A stretch of 64,000 bases of DNA from contig NZ_NFLV01000017.1 of NCBI RefSeq assembly GCF_002161065.1, forward strand, positions 1 through 64,000, read 5' to 3'. The translations under genes were made by a program, and so were the position numbers. Positions 8,361-17,843 of this stretch are shown in pieces. Under the pieces are notes generated by a model. That model ran no database searches and had not been told where the DNA came from. It was given only the letters and a program-made list of their open reading frames with translations. Every line of letters begins with the position of its first letter. The first letter of the stretch is position 1. Source of the DNA: Eubacterium sp. An11. GTDB lineage: Bacteria > Bacillota > Clostridia > Lachnospirales > Lachnospiraceae.

Positions 8361-8389
8361 TTGACCATGATTTATAACAATGGTACAAT
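8361..8389 (+). promoter_or_regulatory. Sigma-A promoter of the CoA-transferase gene
   Basis: TTGACC (8361-8366), exact 17-bp spacer, TACAAT (8384-8389), about 50 bp before the ATG. It starts 8 bp after the LytTR stop, so the CoA-transferase can be expressed separately from the main butyrate operon. Confidence 0.8.
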
Positions 8390-8440
8390 ATAGTCATGCT
8401 ATTATTTGCGAATTTTGTGAATATTTCAAGGAGGAAACGC

Positions 8441-9781
8441 ATGAGCTATATTAAAGAGTACGCAAAAAAGCTGGTTACAGCAGAAGAAGCCGTGAAAGTT
8501 GTGAATTCCAATGATTGGGTGGACTACGGCTGGACAACTGGTACACCGGTTGCACTGGACGCAGCTCTCGCTGCCAGAGCAGACGAACTGGAGAATGTTA
8601 AAGTACGTGGCGGTATTTTATTATGGGTTCCGGAGATTTTCAAGGTGGAAAATGTAGCGGAGCATTTCACATGGAATTCCTGGCATATGAGTGGAATTGA
8701 AAGAAAAGCGGTTAATCAGGGATTTGTATATTATGCGCCGGTTCGGTATTCGGAACTTCCACGTTATTACAGAGAGCACATCGGTCATATCAACGTTGCT
8801 ATGTTCCAGGTTGCTCCGATGGATAAACACGGATTTTTCAATTTTGGACCGAATGCTTCCCACATGAAAGCAGTTTGTGAGATTTCAGATGTCATCATCG
8901 TGGAAGTAAATGAGAAGATGCCTCGATGTCTTGGTGGATATGAAGAGGGTATCCATATTTCTCAGGTTGATTACATTGTAGAGGGCTCCAATCCGGAGAT
9001 AGGACAGATGGGAGCAGGAGCGCCTCCTACAGATGTGGATAAGGCCGTAGCTAAATTAATCGTGGAAGAGATTCCGGATGGTGCCTGTCTGCAGCTGGGT
9101 ATCGGCGGTATGCCAAATACCGTTGGTTCCATGATCGCTGAGTCTGATCTTAAAGATTTAGGAGTACATACGGAGATGTACGTGGATGCCTTTGTGGACA
9201 TTGCAAAGGCCGGAAAGATTACCGGTACAAGAAAGGCCATTGACCGGGGACGTCAGGTATACGCTTTTGGTGCCGGAACGCAGAAGATGTACGATTATCT
9301 GGATGATAACCCGGAATGTATGAGCGCACCGGTAAATTACACCAACAGCATTGACACTATCTCCAAACTGGATAATTTCATTTCCATTAATAATGCGGTA
9401 GATATCGACCTGTACGGTCAGATCAACGCGGAGAGTGCCGGAACCAAGCAGATCAGCGGAGCAGGCGGACAGCTTGATTTTGTATTAGGTGCTTATGCAT
9501 CCAAGGGCGGTAAGAGCTTCATTTGCTGTTCTTCCACCTTTACCTCCAAAGACGGTGTAATGCATTCCAGAATTCGTCCGACTCTTGCGGAAGGTTCTAT
9601 TGTTACTGACACACGCCCGAATACGCACTATGTAGTGACAGAATATGGTAAGGTCTGCCTGAAGGGAATGTCCACATGGGAAAGAGCGGAGGCGTTAATC
9701 AGCATCGCTCATCCGGATTTCAGAGATGAACTTATTGCAGAAGCTGAGAAGATGAAGATCTGGAGAAGAAGCAACAAATAA
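8441..9781 (+). CDS. but: Butyryl-CoA:acetate CoA-transferase
   Basis: Transfers CoA from butyryl-CoA to acetate, releasing butyrate; the terminal step used by most gut butyrate producers. The 446-residue protein is a class I CoA-transferase whose catalytic glutamate is Glu331 in [12 protein letters not shown]. Long blocks such as [37 protein letters not shown] and [13 protein letters not shown] follow gut But enzymes as I recall them. ATG 8441 is chosen for AGGAGGAA 6 bp upstream. The related 4-hydroxybutyrate CoA-transferases share this fold, so substrate preference rests on similarity and on the butyrate operon beside it. Monocistronic: own promoter, then a bidirectional terminator. Confidence 0.93.
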   Translation: MSYIKEYAKKLVTAEEAVKVVNSNDWVDYGWTTGTPVALDAALAARADELENVKVRGGILLWVPEIFKVENVAEHFTWNSWHMSGIERKAVNQGFVYYAPVRYSELPRYYREHIGHINVAMFQVAPMDKHGFFNFGPNASHMKAVCEISDVIIVEVNEKMPRCLGGYEEGIHISQVDYIVEGSNPEIGQMGAGAPPTDVDKAVAKLIVEEIPDGACLQLGIGGMPNTVGSMIAESDLKDLGVHTEMYVDAFVDIAKAGKITGTRKAIDRGRQVYAFGAGTQKMYDYLDDNPECMSAPVNYTNSIDTISKLDNFISINNAVDIDLYGQINAESAGTKQISGAGGQLDFVLGAYASKGGKSFICCSSTFTSKDGVMHSRIRPTLAEGSIVTDTRPNTHYVVTEYGKVCLKGMSTWERAEALISIAHPDFRDELIAEAEKMKIWRRSNK

Positions 9782-9850
9782 TAAAGCGTTTTAAGCGGCA
9801 TAGATTTCGGTCATAGATAACCGGAATCAGGCCGGGATAAAACGAAATAT

Positions 9851-9897
9851 AAATATCCCCTTACACAGAAGAGAAATCGTGTAAGGGGATATTTTAT
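9851..9897. terminator. Bidirectional terminator between convergent genes
   Basis: A perfect 16-bp stem (9851-9866 with 9879-9894) and 12-nt loop, with T-rich sequence on the plus side and A-rich sequence on the other, lies between the CoA-transferase gene (+) and the nucleoid-associated protein gene (-). Confidence 0.85.
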
Positions 9898-9934
9898 TCT
9901 TTTCAGATTCAATTCTCATGCGGAGGACAGGTTA

Positions 9935-11062
9935 TTATTTTAGAATAAGATTATCAATGTTTTTGATAATAATTGTGGTTTTACCGGTGACGTCCGTCTG
10001 GACTTCAAGATTGGCGAGTTTGTTATAGGTTTCCATGGGAATGGAGATCTCGATTCCGCTGTCGGTGACCATAATCTGTTTTTCCAGCTTCTTGACAGTT
10101 GACTCATTGGTGACAGTGAAGTTATCAAACTGCAGGTCATATTGTTCCATTTTTTCATCAAATTCGGATTTCTTCTCCGGACTATTTCCAAAAAGCCGAT
10201 TGCCGATCTCCTCCACATCAAAGGATTGGCGGTCCACATATTCTTTTTGCAGAGCGCTTTTGGTATCCATTTTGGTTTTAAGATCAGCGCCGTCGTATTT
10301 GTTAGAGATGGTATTGATTACTCTGGTCAGAATATTAAGCTTCTTTTTTGGAGGAAGGCTGGTATGGCAGACGAGGAAATTCTCGGAGAGATAGAAGACC
10401 TTTTCTCCGTTGACTTCATATCTTTTTTCCAGAAGTTTAATATGCAGATCATCGAGATTAATGACGATGGCTTCCGGGATTCGTGTGCTGGAAGCGGGAA
10501 GCAGCGCCCGGGATTTTACAATATCTGCGTGGACTTCCGCTGTGGCTGGTTCTCGTTTGGATGCGATACCTGAGGAGATATCTGTACCAGAGTCAATATC
10601 CGTATCAGCGGAGATATCTGTATCGGAAAGACCATCATCAGAGATATCCGAAACAGAGATTTCGTGGGTATAACTTTCTTTATAATTCATTTTTAAAAGT
10701 GCCAGATAGATAACGCCTTCCGCCTGAAAGGTTACAAACAAAAGATCGGCAGCAGGGATATCCAGTCCCTGGGCCATGGCTGTATACAGTTTCTCGGCAA
10801 TAACCTGGCTGGTGGAGATAAAGGATTCCTCGTCAGATTCATCCCAGGCGGCCAGGACAGAGTAAACGGGGGATGTCTCCGGATTGAATTCGCAGTCTTT
10901 GGTATCATCGCTGATGACAATTTTATAAATGTGATTTCGGATAAATTCATATAAATCGGGACCTGGATCCAGAAGTGTGTTGGAGAGGATACAATCCCCG
11001 TGCACAGTGTCCAGAATATGTAAAATGGCTTTTCTGATGACAATATCGTCTTTGGCTATCAT
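9935..11062 (-). CDS. Nucleoid-associated protein (NdpA/YejK-like)
   Basis: A 375-residue cytosolic protein starting MIAKDDIVIRKAILHILD. It resembles the Firmicute branch of the 37-kDa nucleoid-associated family: an N-terminal IRKAILHILD segment, a middle LLFVTFQAEGVIYLALLKMNY strand region, and a C-terminal part with repeated IEISIPMETY and TIIIKNIDNLILK. The family binds the nucleoid; its exact role in Firmicutes is unclear. An acidic, low-complexity insert rich in Asp, Ser and Ile (about 140-168, DIS/DTD pseudo-repeats) interrupts the domain and is encoded by repeated GAGATATC-like units. It is divergent from the kinase gene at 11182, with 119 bp between starts. Confidence 0.75.
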   Translation of the reverse strand: MIAKDDIVIRKAILHILDTVHGDCILSNTLLDPGPDLYEFIRNHIYKIVISDDTKDCEFNPETSPVYSVLAAWDESDEESFISTSQVIAEKLYTAMAQGLDIPAADLLFVTFQAEGVIYLALLKMNYKESYTHEISVSDISDDGLSDTDISADTDIDSGTDISSGIASKREPATAEVHADIVKSRALLPASSTRIPEAIVINLDDLHIKLLEKRYEVNGEKVFYLSENFLVCHTSLPPKKKLNILTRVINTISNKYDGADLKTKMDTKSALQKEYVDRQSFDVEEIGNRLFGNSPEKKSEFDEKMEQYDLQFDNFTVTNESTVKKLEKQIMVTDSGIEISIPMETYNKLANLEVQTDVTGKTTIIIKNIDNLILK

Positions 11063-11089
11063 AAAATATTCACTCCTTGTACATTTGCG

Positions 11090-11117
11090 TTGTCAATGTC
11101 TGAAAGTTAAGTATACC
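11090..11117 (+). promoter_or_regulatory. Candidate promoter of the kinase gene
   Basis: TTGTCA (11090-11095), 16-bp spacer, TATACC (11112-11117), about 65 bp before the kinase ATG in the divergent intergenic region. Confidence 0.5.
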
Positions 11118-11181
11118 ACTGGAAAGGAGAGAAAACCATGTTTTTTTGACGGCAGCGGTGATAAGGAAGGGAGGAAAGACA

Positions 11182-12993
11182 ATGCTGACGGCAGGTGAGA
11201 TTATCGATGAAAAATATGAGATTATCAGAATTTTGGGACGGGGCGGGATGAGCACGGTTTATCTGGGGCGGCATGTGACTCTGGGAATAGAGCGTGCCAT
11301 TAAAGAAGTCTGCCGGCAGGAGTATGCCGGGTATGAGGAACTAAGGCAGCGCTGCATCAGGGAAGCTGACATTTTAAAAAGCCTTGATCATCCGGGACTG
11401 CCGGAAATCATTGATATCATCATTGAGAAAGATTATCTTCTGATTATTATGGAATATATTTCTGGTCATACTTTGAAAGAACTTCTTAACACATGCGGGG
11501 TGATAGAAGAAAAAGTGGCTGTAAATTGGGGAATACAGCTTTGTGAAGTACTCTCATATCTCCATACCAGGAATCCTCCTGTGATTTACAGAGATTTAAA
11601 ACCTTCCAATGTAATGCGGAAGCTTGACGGGAAGATCGTCCTCATAGACTTTGGCACTGCGAGAGAATACCGGGGGAAGGCGGCGTGGGAAGACACGGTG
11701 TGCCTGGGAACAAGGGGATATGCTGCTCCGGAACAATATACGGCTGGCGGACAGTCGGATGAGAGGACGGATATTTATTGCCTGGGGACAACGTTATATC
11801 ATCTGTTGACCGGAAAGAATCCGGAGCAGCCACCCTATGAAATCTACCCTGTCCGCCGGTGGAATCCGGCTCTTTCTCCGGGGCTGGAAGAGTTTATTAT
11901 GACCTGCACCCGGCGAAATCCGGAGGAGCGATACCAAAGCAGTGAAGAGGCCGGGTATGTTCTGGCGCATCTGGAAGAAAATACAGGGAAGTATCAGAGA
12001 CAGGAAAAAATGAAAATATATCTGTTTGTTCTTTTGATTTTGGGGATGGCAATGTGTGTGTGGACAGTGTGTTTCTGTCGCATCGCCATAAAAGACACGC
12101 TGCTGGATGCTGTCAGAATTTATGTGGAACAGGCGGAACGGTCGGAAAACGGGAAGAGGAAAGAAGAGAATTATATTCAGGCATTAAAGCTTCTTCCTGA
12201 CTGCCGGCAAATTTATGAAAGTCTTTTGACACAGTATGTGAGGACCAATGATTTTCAAGTGGGAGACGCAGTAGAACTGATGAATATTCTTGAGATGGCA
12301 GGAAAAGAAAGTGGGAGTAAACCAGTGCTGGAAATTCTGCGGCAGCAGGAGCCGAAAGTTTATGCAGGTTTCTGTTACAACGTGGGAATCGGATATTTTT
12401 TTCATATGGGAACTGTAGAGGGGAAGAAGGCTGCACAGGTCTGGTTTGAAGATGCCGTTCATGCTCCGGGGAACAGTCTTCCGGCGTCTCAAAGGAAGCG
12501 GGCGCTGTTGTATAAGGAAATTTCTTCCTATTATAATTCTTTCCTGACGACAGGAGCTGACAGGAGCGGAGAGCAGGTGGGAAGCGGGTATGCGGATTTT
12601 TTTGATACTCTGTGCCAGTTAAATTCCGTTACGATTCATGAAAATAGCACGCCGTCACAGGCAGCAGCGGTATATATGATTTCCGCTGAGGTGGCAGTGG
12701 AGATAGGAAGTTTTGCCTTTCAGTTTTTGACGGAAGGAGGAATATCCGGTGAGAAGTTACAGAAGGAGCTGGACAGGATATACCGAACAGCAGACAACGA
12801 TGCCGCAGGAGAATCAGAGAGTAATACTGATGTTCGGCCGAAGGCCCAAAGAGATCAGCATAGGATCACTATTTTAGAGAAGTTCAGAGAGAAGGAAGAG
12901 ATAGATAACCTGAAAAATCTGGTGAAAGATGCCGGACGAAAGCTTGAGCTGGCGGAAAATGGCCTGCGACAGGGAGGGGAGCAGATGGGATAG
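11182..12993 (+). CDS. Membrane Ser/Thr protein kinase
   Basis: A 603-residue Hanks-type kinase. The catalytic domain (about 10-265) is intact: glycine loop GRGGMSTVYLG, ATP-binding Lys41 in AIKEV, catalytic Asp138 in YRDLKPSN, Asp156 in IDFGTA and the activation segment end GTRGYAAPEQ. One membrane helix follows at about 277-300, so the remaining ~300 residues should lie outside the cell. They contain no PASTA repeats and look helical, perhaps TPR-like. ATG 11182 has GGGAGGA 7 bp upstream. The next gene starts 17 nt after its stop and encodes a giant surface protein, so the two may act together. No PP2C phosphatase gene is nearby. Confidence 0.88.
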   Translation: MLTAGEIIDEKYEIIRILGRGGMSTVYLGRHVTLGIERAIKEVCRQEYAGYEELRQRCIREADILKSLDHPGLPEIIDIIIEKDYLLIIMEYISGHTLKELLNTCGVIEEKVAVNWGIQLCEVLSYLHTRNPPVIYRDLKPSNVMRKLDGKIVLIDFGTAREYRGKAAWEDTVCLGTRGYAAPEQYTAGGQSDERTDIYCLGTTLYHLLTGKNPEQPPYEIYPVRRWNPALSPGLEEFIMTCTRRNPEERYQSSEEAGYVLAHLEENTGKYQRQEKMKIYLFVLLILGMAMCVWTVCFCRIAIKDTLLDAVRIYVEQAERSENGKRKEENYIQALKLLPDCRQIYESLLTQYVRTNDFQVGDAVELMNILEMAGKESGSKPVLEILRQQEPKVYAGFCYNVGIGYFFHMGTVEGKKAAQVWFEDAVHAPGNSLPASQRKRALLYKEISSYYNSFLTTGADRSGEQVGSGYADFFDTLCQLNSVTIHENSTPSQAAAVYMISAEVAVEIGSFAFQFLTEGGISGEKLQKELDRIYRTADNDAAGESESNTDVRPKAQRDQHRITILEKFREKEEIDNLKNLVKDAGRKLELAENGLRQGGEQMG

Positions 12994-13010
12994 GACAAAG
13001 TGGACAGTTT

Positions 13011-16000
13011 ATGCAAAGGGTGGAAATGTGGAGATTTCTGGCGTTGTGCGGCTGTATAGGAATTGTAGTATTTCTGCTGGCAGCAGCGGCAGTATTCTGC
13101 AAAATGAAAGTTTACCAATCTTTTTGGTATTTTTTTAAGATGGCGCAGAGAAAGCGGCGATGGAAAAGGCGGCGAAAGCAAAATTATAAGTTATATATGG
13201 CAGGATTTGCGGCTGTGGCAGTATGTGTTTTCATGCTCAAAATAGACGCCGGAGCACAGGAGATGTTCATGGAGCTTCTGCCGGTTGTCAGTTGCTGTCA
13301 GGTAGATGGAACGGACTATTATGATAAGGGAGTAAAAGGATACATACAGTTACAGGGAGAGCAAATAGGGGAGAGCGATATAATGCTCTGCGCCGTACCC
13401 CGGGACCAGGTGGCAGAAGAAGCTGTCGGACAGTGCGGCGATAGTAGTGATTCCTGTGAGAATGGATACTATGAGATCCTTAATCGGGAGATAAAAGAAG
13501 ATCGGATAACGTTTCTTTTTCAGCTTCAGGGAAAATGGCAGATAATATTGTCCGATAAGGAGGGAGAACTGAAAACGGCAAGTGAGGAATTTATCATAGA
13601 TCAAAGAGCGCCGGAGCTGTCTGTTGTCTATGAAAATGTCCGGGATATCAGTGATATCAGTGCTTCCACTGGCAATGTAAACCGCAGAATGAAGCGGGGA
13701 CTTAAGGCCATTACATCTCCGGATTGTGAAGTGTCTGCCGCCGGGAAAGGAAAGGTTACGGTGAAGATTCAGGAGGACTATTTTTCTGCTGAAAATGTGA
13801 AGATAAACATATGGAAGGAAAACTATGAAAACAGAACGAAAGATAATGTGACAAAGCAATGGGAACAGTATGTGCAGGCCGAAGGAAAGTGGAAGCAGGA
13901 AGGTGACGATTTTATCCTGCAATATCAGTGGGAGGAGGAAGGACATTATCAATTTCAGATTGAATATGAAGATCATGCCGGGAATGTGCTGACGGCCCGG
14001 AAAGACGATGTGGAAGGTAAAGAAACCGCTTCCTGTATGGAAGAGGGAGTATATGAGGGGCCGGTGTACACTCTGGATAATACGGCCCCGGTGTTGAGAA
14101 CATTTGCGTATGTGCAGAGTCCGGAAAAAGTTCAGGGGACACGGAGCTATTTTACGGATAAGCCCACTGTAAAAATAGAGATAGAGGAGGAGAATTTTAA
14201 TGGAGGAGATTTTGCTCTCAGAGATATTTTAACTCTGGCTGATGGGAGCCTGCTCTGTCCGGTGAAGAACGAAGATTCTCATACAATGACATGGACAAGC
14301 CATTATGAGGAAGGAAAACGAATCAATACGGCGGAAATAGAGATAAAAGAAGAGGCGAATCATACATTTTCCGGATGGGTGACAGATGGCTGTGGATGGA
14401 AAAGTCCGGTGCAGACGGGAGAGTGTACCTATGATACAACGCCGCCGGAAATAGAAGTCCGTGTCTGGAGCGAAGATTATTTTATGCCATATAAGTCGTA
14501 TCAGTATTTTGGACAGGAGCAGTTCAGAGTATCGGTGTCGGCCAGGGATGATATCAGCGGGGTACAACTGATTTCCTATTATTTTGGTGAAGAAAATGAA
14601 AAAGATAAGAACCATATGGAGTGGGCCTCCGTTATCTGTCAGAATGAGAAAACGGATGTCCGCAAGGAGAATCTTCTGGAATATTGTATAGAAATCCGGG
14701 TAAATCAAAAAGATTTCAAAGGGAGAATTTACGTGCAGGCGGAGAACTTTGCCGGGAAGAAAAGCGAAGAAGTCAGCAGTCCGGGACTGCTTCTTGCCTC
14801 AAAGGCCATGCACAAAAACAGCAGTACGCTTTCGTTTGAGTTATCAGAGGCGGATTATACCGATGAGGAGGCAAGAATAAAATATTACCGGAATCCGGCG
14901 ATGGTCACCGCACAGGGAGAAGATTCCCATGCGGGAATCGCACAGTTCAGATTGTGGGCCGGCGATGGGAAAAAGATAATCACAGACAAAAAAGCGGACA
15001 AGACGAAAGATCCGGACATAAGCTATCAGGAGACACTGACTATGGACATCAAACCGGAAAAGTTCCGGGAAAGCTGCAAAGAACAGCCTGTGGAGATCGA
15101 AGTATCGCTGACGGACAACTCGGGATATGTGTCGACCGCAAAATATAAAGAATACAAAGTCGTATTGGATGATATACAGCCGGAGATTCGGGTTGCCTAC
15201 GATACCGGCAGTGCGAAGAATGGGAAGTATTATAACTGTACCAGAACGGCAACGGTCACTGTCAGAGACAGAAATTTTAACCCGGATTCCGTCCGGTGGG
15301 AGATCGCCGGATCCAATCAGAAATACCGGATCAGTCAATGGACGGGGGACGGAGAGATCCACCGATGTCAGGTCGTGTTTGCGGAGGATGGCAAAGATTA
15401 CCGGATAAGGCTTTCAGCGGAAGACTATGCCGGAAACAAAGCGGTGTGGGACGGAGATACGGCGTTCACTATTGATAAAACACCTCCGGTTATCCGCATG
15501 GAGATTGATGCGGGTAATGCAGAAAATGGAAAGTATTACCGTACGGCGCAGGATGTCACTTTCAGTGTGGAAGATAACAATATCAACACTGAAAATGCCG
15601 CCGTATATATTCAAAAAGAGGAATTGGAAGTCTGGCAGGAGGAAGAGACAGAAAACCGATTAAAGGAAGAAACTATATCGCTGCGGCCGATGGGAGAAAA
15701 CACTTATCAGGCGGTAAAGCGTTATAAGAAAGACGGTGAATACTGTTTACAGTTTCAGTGTACAGATCTGGCAGGAAATGTGACCAAGACAGAACATACG
15801 CTTCAGTTTGTCATTGACCGCACGGAGCCGGATATCCGGGTGGAAGGCGTGGCAGATAAAATGTCTTATGCGGGGACTGTGCGCCCGGCTATAACGATTT
15901 CCGATAAAAATCTTGATAGTGAGACAGTACATGTACAGCTGAAAAGGATCGATGGCTCCCAAAAGACCGGACGGATAGCAGTGGAAACAGAAGAGATATT

Positions 16001-17180
16001 GGGAAAAAGAGCCGGAAAGAGATATACCTGGATGGATGTTGCCCATGAAGAGGAGAATGACGGCATTTATCAGCTGCAGGCTTATGCGAGAGATCTTGCG
16101 GGCAATCAGAAAACATTAGGCGGGGGGATCCTCTTTACCGTCAATCGGTTTGGTTCTGTCTATGTGCTTCAGGATGAATTTCAGGAAACACTTAAAAAAG
16201 GATATATGCGTGAGCAGGAGGGGATTGTAATTACGGAGTACAGTGTCGATCCGGTGGACACGAGAGTCACTATTCTGAAAGATAATCAAAGCTGGAGGGA
16301 ACTATATCCGGAAGTTCGTCAGGAAAATGTTCAACAAAAGGATTTGCGGAGGAAGGAGGTATTACAGCAGGAGACCCGGGATGGGAAATATGCGGTGTTT
16401 ACCAAAAAGAATTCTTCCGGGATCAGGAAGGGATGGTATGTGAAGCGGCATTATATTTCAGAGAAAAATTTTCGGGAAGAAGGGACGTATCAGATTACGC
16501 TGGAATCCAGTGGTTATGTAGTAAAAAACGGAAGGAAAAGAGTGATCAAAGAAACCAGTACTACTCTGAAAGGTCATCCCATCTCTTTTACGGTGGACAG
16601 GACGCCGCCGGTAGTTCAGATCGGTGGGCTGGAAGAAGAATATTATGAAGAAGAAAAGCATCCGTTTGTGATCACTGTGATGGATAATTGCGAGTTTGCC
16701 TATATGGATCTGAACATACGATATGAGGAGCTGGATGTACAATATGGAAATGAGAAAGAAGAGCAGGATCGGTCACAGGGAAGAAAGCGCAGGGAAGGGC
16801 AGACCATTCGGATCATGCCGGAGGATCTTAAGAGCAGTCACAGCGTGGTAAAAGAATTACCGGCCTGGGAGGGAAGGCAGATAATCAGTTATCAGGCATG
16901 GGACCGGGCAGGGAATTGCCTGGATACGGCCGCAGCCGGCGAAGAGATAAGCTGTGTGGTGATGGACGCTTCAATGGCTGACAGATGGAGGCGGATAGAA
17001 CAGGATGCAAAGGAGATAGAGAACTTTATACAAAAACAGAGGAAGGAACAGCGCTATTCCGGGCCTGCAAAGAGTCCGGCATTTTGGGTACTGATGGTGT
17101 CGGGACTGGCAGCGGTGTCTGCAGGCGGCGTGGTGTATTTCAGGAGAAAGTCCCGGAAAAATCAGAAGGAAAAAGCATAG
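13011..17180 (+). CDS. Large membrane-anchored Ig-like repeat protein
   Basis: A 1389-residue surface protein of unknown function. Two hydrophobic N-terminal segments (about 8-30 and 60-80) flank a very basic stretch, and a C-terminal membrane helix (about 1351-1375) ends in a basic tail, so the bulk should be extracellular. At least seven domain junctions carry the motif D-x-(T/R/I)-x-P-x-(I/V/L), such as IDKTPPVI, IDRTEPDI, VDRTPPVV and YDTTPPEI, near residues 193, 353, 473, 718, 820, 934 and 1194. Many repeats contain YAGN or LAGN ends typical of bacterial Ig-like folds. There is no sortase signal. Start is uncertain: ATG 13011 or ATG 13026 (after AAAGGGTGG). It is probably co-transcribed with the kinase. 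Confidence 0.75.
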   Translation: MQRVEMWRFLALCGCIGIVVFLLAAAAVFCKMKVYQSFWYFFKMAQRKRRWKRRRKQNYKLYMAGFAAVAVCVFMLKIDAGAQEMFMELLPVVSCCQVDGTDYYDKGVKGYIQLQGEQIGESDIMLCAVPRDQVAEEAVGQCGDSSDSCENGYYEILNREIKEDRITFLFQLQGKWQIILSDKEGELKTASEEFIIDQRAPELSVVYENVRDISDISASTGNVNRRMKRGLKAITSPDCEVSAAGKGKVTVKIQEDYFSAENVKINIWKENYENRTKDNVTKQWEQYVQAEGKWKQEGDDFILQYQWEEEGHYQFQIEYEDHAGNVLTARKDDVEGKETASCMEEGVYEGPVYTLDNTAPVLRTFAYVQSPEKVQGTRSYFTDKPTVKIEIEEENFNGGDFALRDILTLADGSLLCPVKNEDSHTMTWTSHYEEGKRINTAEIEIKEEANHTFSGWVTDGCGWKSPVQTGECTYDTTPPEIEVRVWSEDYFMPYKSYQYFGQEQFRVSVSARDDISGVQLISYYFGEENEKDKNHMEWASVICQNEKTDVRKENLLEYCIEIRVNQKDFKGRIYVQAENFAGKKSEEVSSPGLLLASKAMHKNSSTLSFELSEADYTDEEARIKYYRNPAMVTAQGEDSHAGIAQFRLWAGDGKKIITDKKADKTKDPDISYQETLTMDIKPEKFRESCKEQPVEIEVSLTDNSGYVSTAKYKEYKVVLDDIQPEIRVAYDTGSAKNGKYYNCTRTATVTVRDRNFNPDSVRWEIAGSNQKYRISQWTGDGEIHRCQVVFAEDGKDYRIRLSAEDYAGNKAVWDGDTAFTIDKTPPVIRMEIDAGNAENGKYYRTAQDVTFSVEDNNINTENAAVYIQKEELEVWQEEETENRLKEETISLRPMGENTYQAVKRYKKDGEYCLQFQCTDLAGNVTKTEHTLQFVIDRTEPDIRVEGVADKMSYAGTVRPAITISDKNLDSETVHVQLKRIDGSQKTGRIAVETEEILGKRAGKRYTWMDVAHEEENDGIYQLQAYARDLAGNQKTLGGGILFTVNRFGSVYVLQDEFQETLKKGYMREQEGIVITEYSVDPVDTRVTILKDNQSWRELYPEVRQENVQQKDLRRKEVLQQETRDGKYAVFTKKNSSGIRKGWYVKRHYISEKNFREEGTYQITLESSGYVVKNGRKRVIKETSTTLKGHPISFTVDRTPPVVQIGGLEEEYYEEEKHPFVITVMDNCEFAYMDLNIRYEELDVQYGNEKEEQDRSQGRKRREGQTIRIMPEDLKSSHSVVKELPAWEGRQIISYQAWDRAGNCLDTAAAGEEISCVVMDASMADRWRRIEQDAKEIENFIQKQRKEQRYSGPAKSPAFWVLMVSGLAAVSAGGVVYFRRKSRKNQKEKA

Positions 17181-17198
17181 AAACGCCCGTAAAGTTTT

Positions 17199-17227
17199 TT
17201 GACGCGGCAGAAAAATTTTGTTATAGT
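17199..17227 (+). promoter_or_regulatory. Sigma-A promoter of the DUF951 gene
   Basis: TTGACG (17199-17204), exact 17-bp spacer, TATAGT (17222-17227), 23 bp before the DUF951 ATG. Confidence 0.65.
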
Positions 17228-17250
17228 TAGCGTATGGAGGTAGATGCAGC

Positions 17251-17430
17251 ATGGATTTTCAGGTCGGAGAAGTGATTAAAATGAAGAAGCCGCATCCCTG
17301 TGGAGCCAATGAGTGGAAGCTGCTGAGGGTAGGTATGGACTTTCGGCTGCAGTGCAGCGGCTGTGGCAGGCAAGTCATGCTTCCGCGGAAAACCGTGGAG
17401 AAAAACTTTCGCGGATATGTAAAAAAATAA
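17251..17430 (+). CDS. DUF951 family small protein
   Basis: A 59-residue protein starting MDFQVGEVIKMKKPHPCG. It has the hallmarks of DUF951: a KKPHPCGxNxW motif, then the C-x-G-C pair in LQCSGCGRQVMLPR and a C-terminal KNFRG. The three cysteines suggest metal binding. The function of the family is unknown. AGGTAGATGCAGC precedes the ATG. In many Firmicutes this gene lies next to rpsF-ssb-rpsR, exactly as here. Confidence 0.88.
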   Translation: MDFQVGEVIKMKKPHPCGANEWKLLRVGMDFRLQCSGCGRQVMLPRKTVEKNFRGYVKK

Positions 17431-17431
17431 C

Positions 17432-17460
17432 TTGTTTTTGTGAAAGCTCTATGGTAGAAT
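17432..17460 (+). promoter_or_regulatory. Sigma-A promoter of rpsF-ssb-rpsR
   Basis: TTGTTT (17432-17437), 17-bp spacer, TAGAAT (17455-17460), directly after the DUF951 stop. Confidence 0.6.
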
Positions 17461-17482
17461 AGGTCATTGTAGTGTGAAAATC

Positions 17483-17513
17483 CTTGTTCTCCCGAGATGG
17501 GAGGACCGAGAAG
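17483..17513 (+). promoter_or_regulatory. Candidate rpsF leader (S6:S18 autoregulatory site)
   Basis: The leader folds into CTCCC-GAGAT-GGGAG, followed by an unpaired GACCG and a short outer pairing (CTT with AAG). An exposed CCG next to a hairpin just before rpsF is the feature recognised by the S6:S18 complex in the known rpsF leader motif. The match is by eye only. Confidence 0.45.
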
Positions 17514-17538
17514 ACCAGAAGGAGGTGCAAGAATAACC

Positions 17539-17826
17539 ATGAATAAGTATGAATTAGCATTGGTTGTGAATGCAAAGATCGAAGACGACGCTAGAGCCGA
17601 AGCCGTTGAGAGAGTGAAAGCTTTAATCGAAAGATTCGGTGGAGTGATTACTAACGTTGATGAATGGGGTAAGAGAAGATTAGCTTACGAAATTCAGAAG
17701 ATGAGAGAGGGATATTACTATTTCATCCAATTCGATGCATCCAGTGACTGCCCGGCACAGCTTGAACAGCGTGTACGTATCATGGAGCCAGTCATCAGAT
17801 ATTTATGCGTTAAACAGGATGCATAA
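17539..17826 (+). CDS. rpsF: Ribosomal protein S6
   Basis: Component of the 30S platform that binds S18. The 95-residue product, beginning MNKYELALVVNAKIEDD and containing the GGVITNVDEWGKRRLAYEI core and EPVIRYLCVK end, is standard for the family. ATG 17539 has AGGAGGTG 10 bp upstream. First gene of the conserved rpsF-ssb-rpsR operon, with its own promoter and a possible autoregulatory leader. Confidence 0.97.
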   Translation: MNKYELALVVNAKIEDDARAEAVERVKALIERFGGVITNVDEWGKRRLAYEIQKMREGYYYFIQFDASSDCPAQLEQRVRIMEPVIRYLCVKQDA

Positions 17827-17843
17827 CGAAGAGGAGGAATTCC

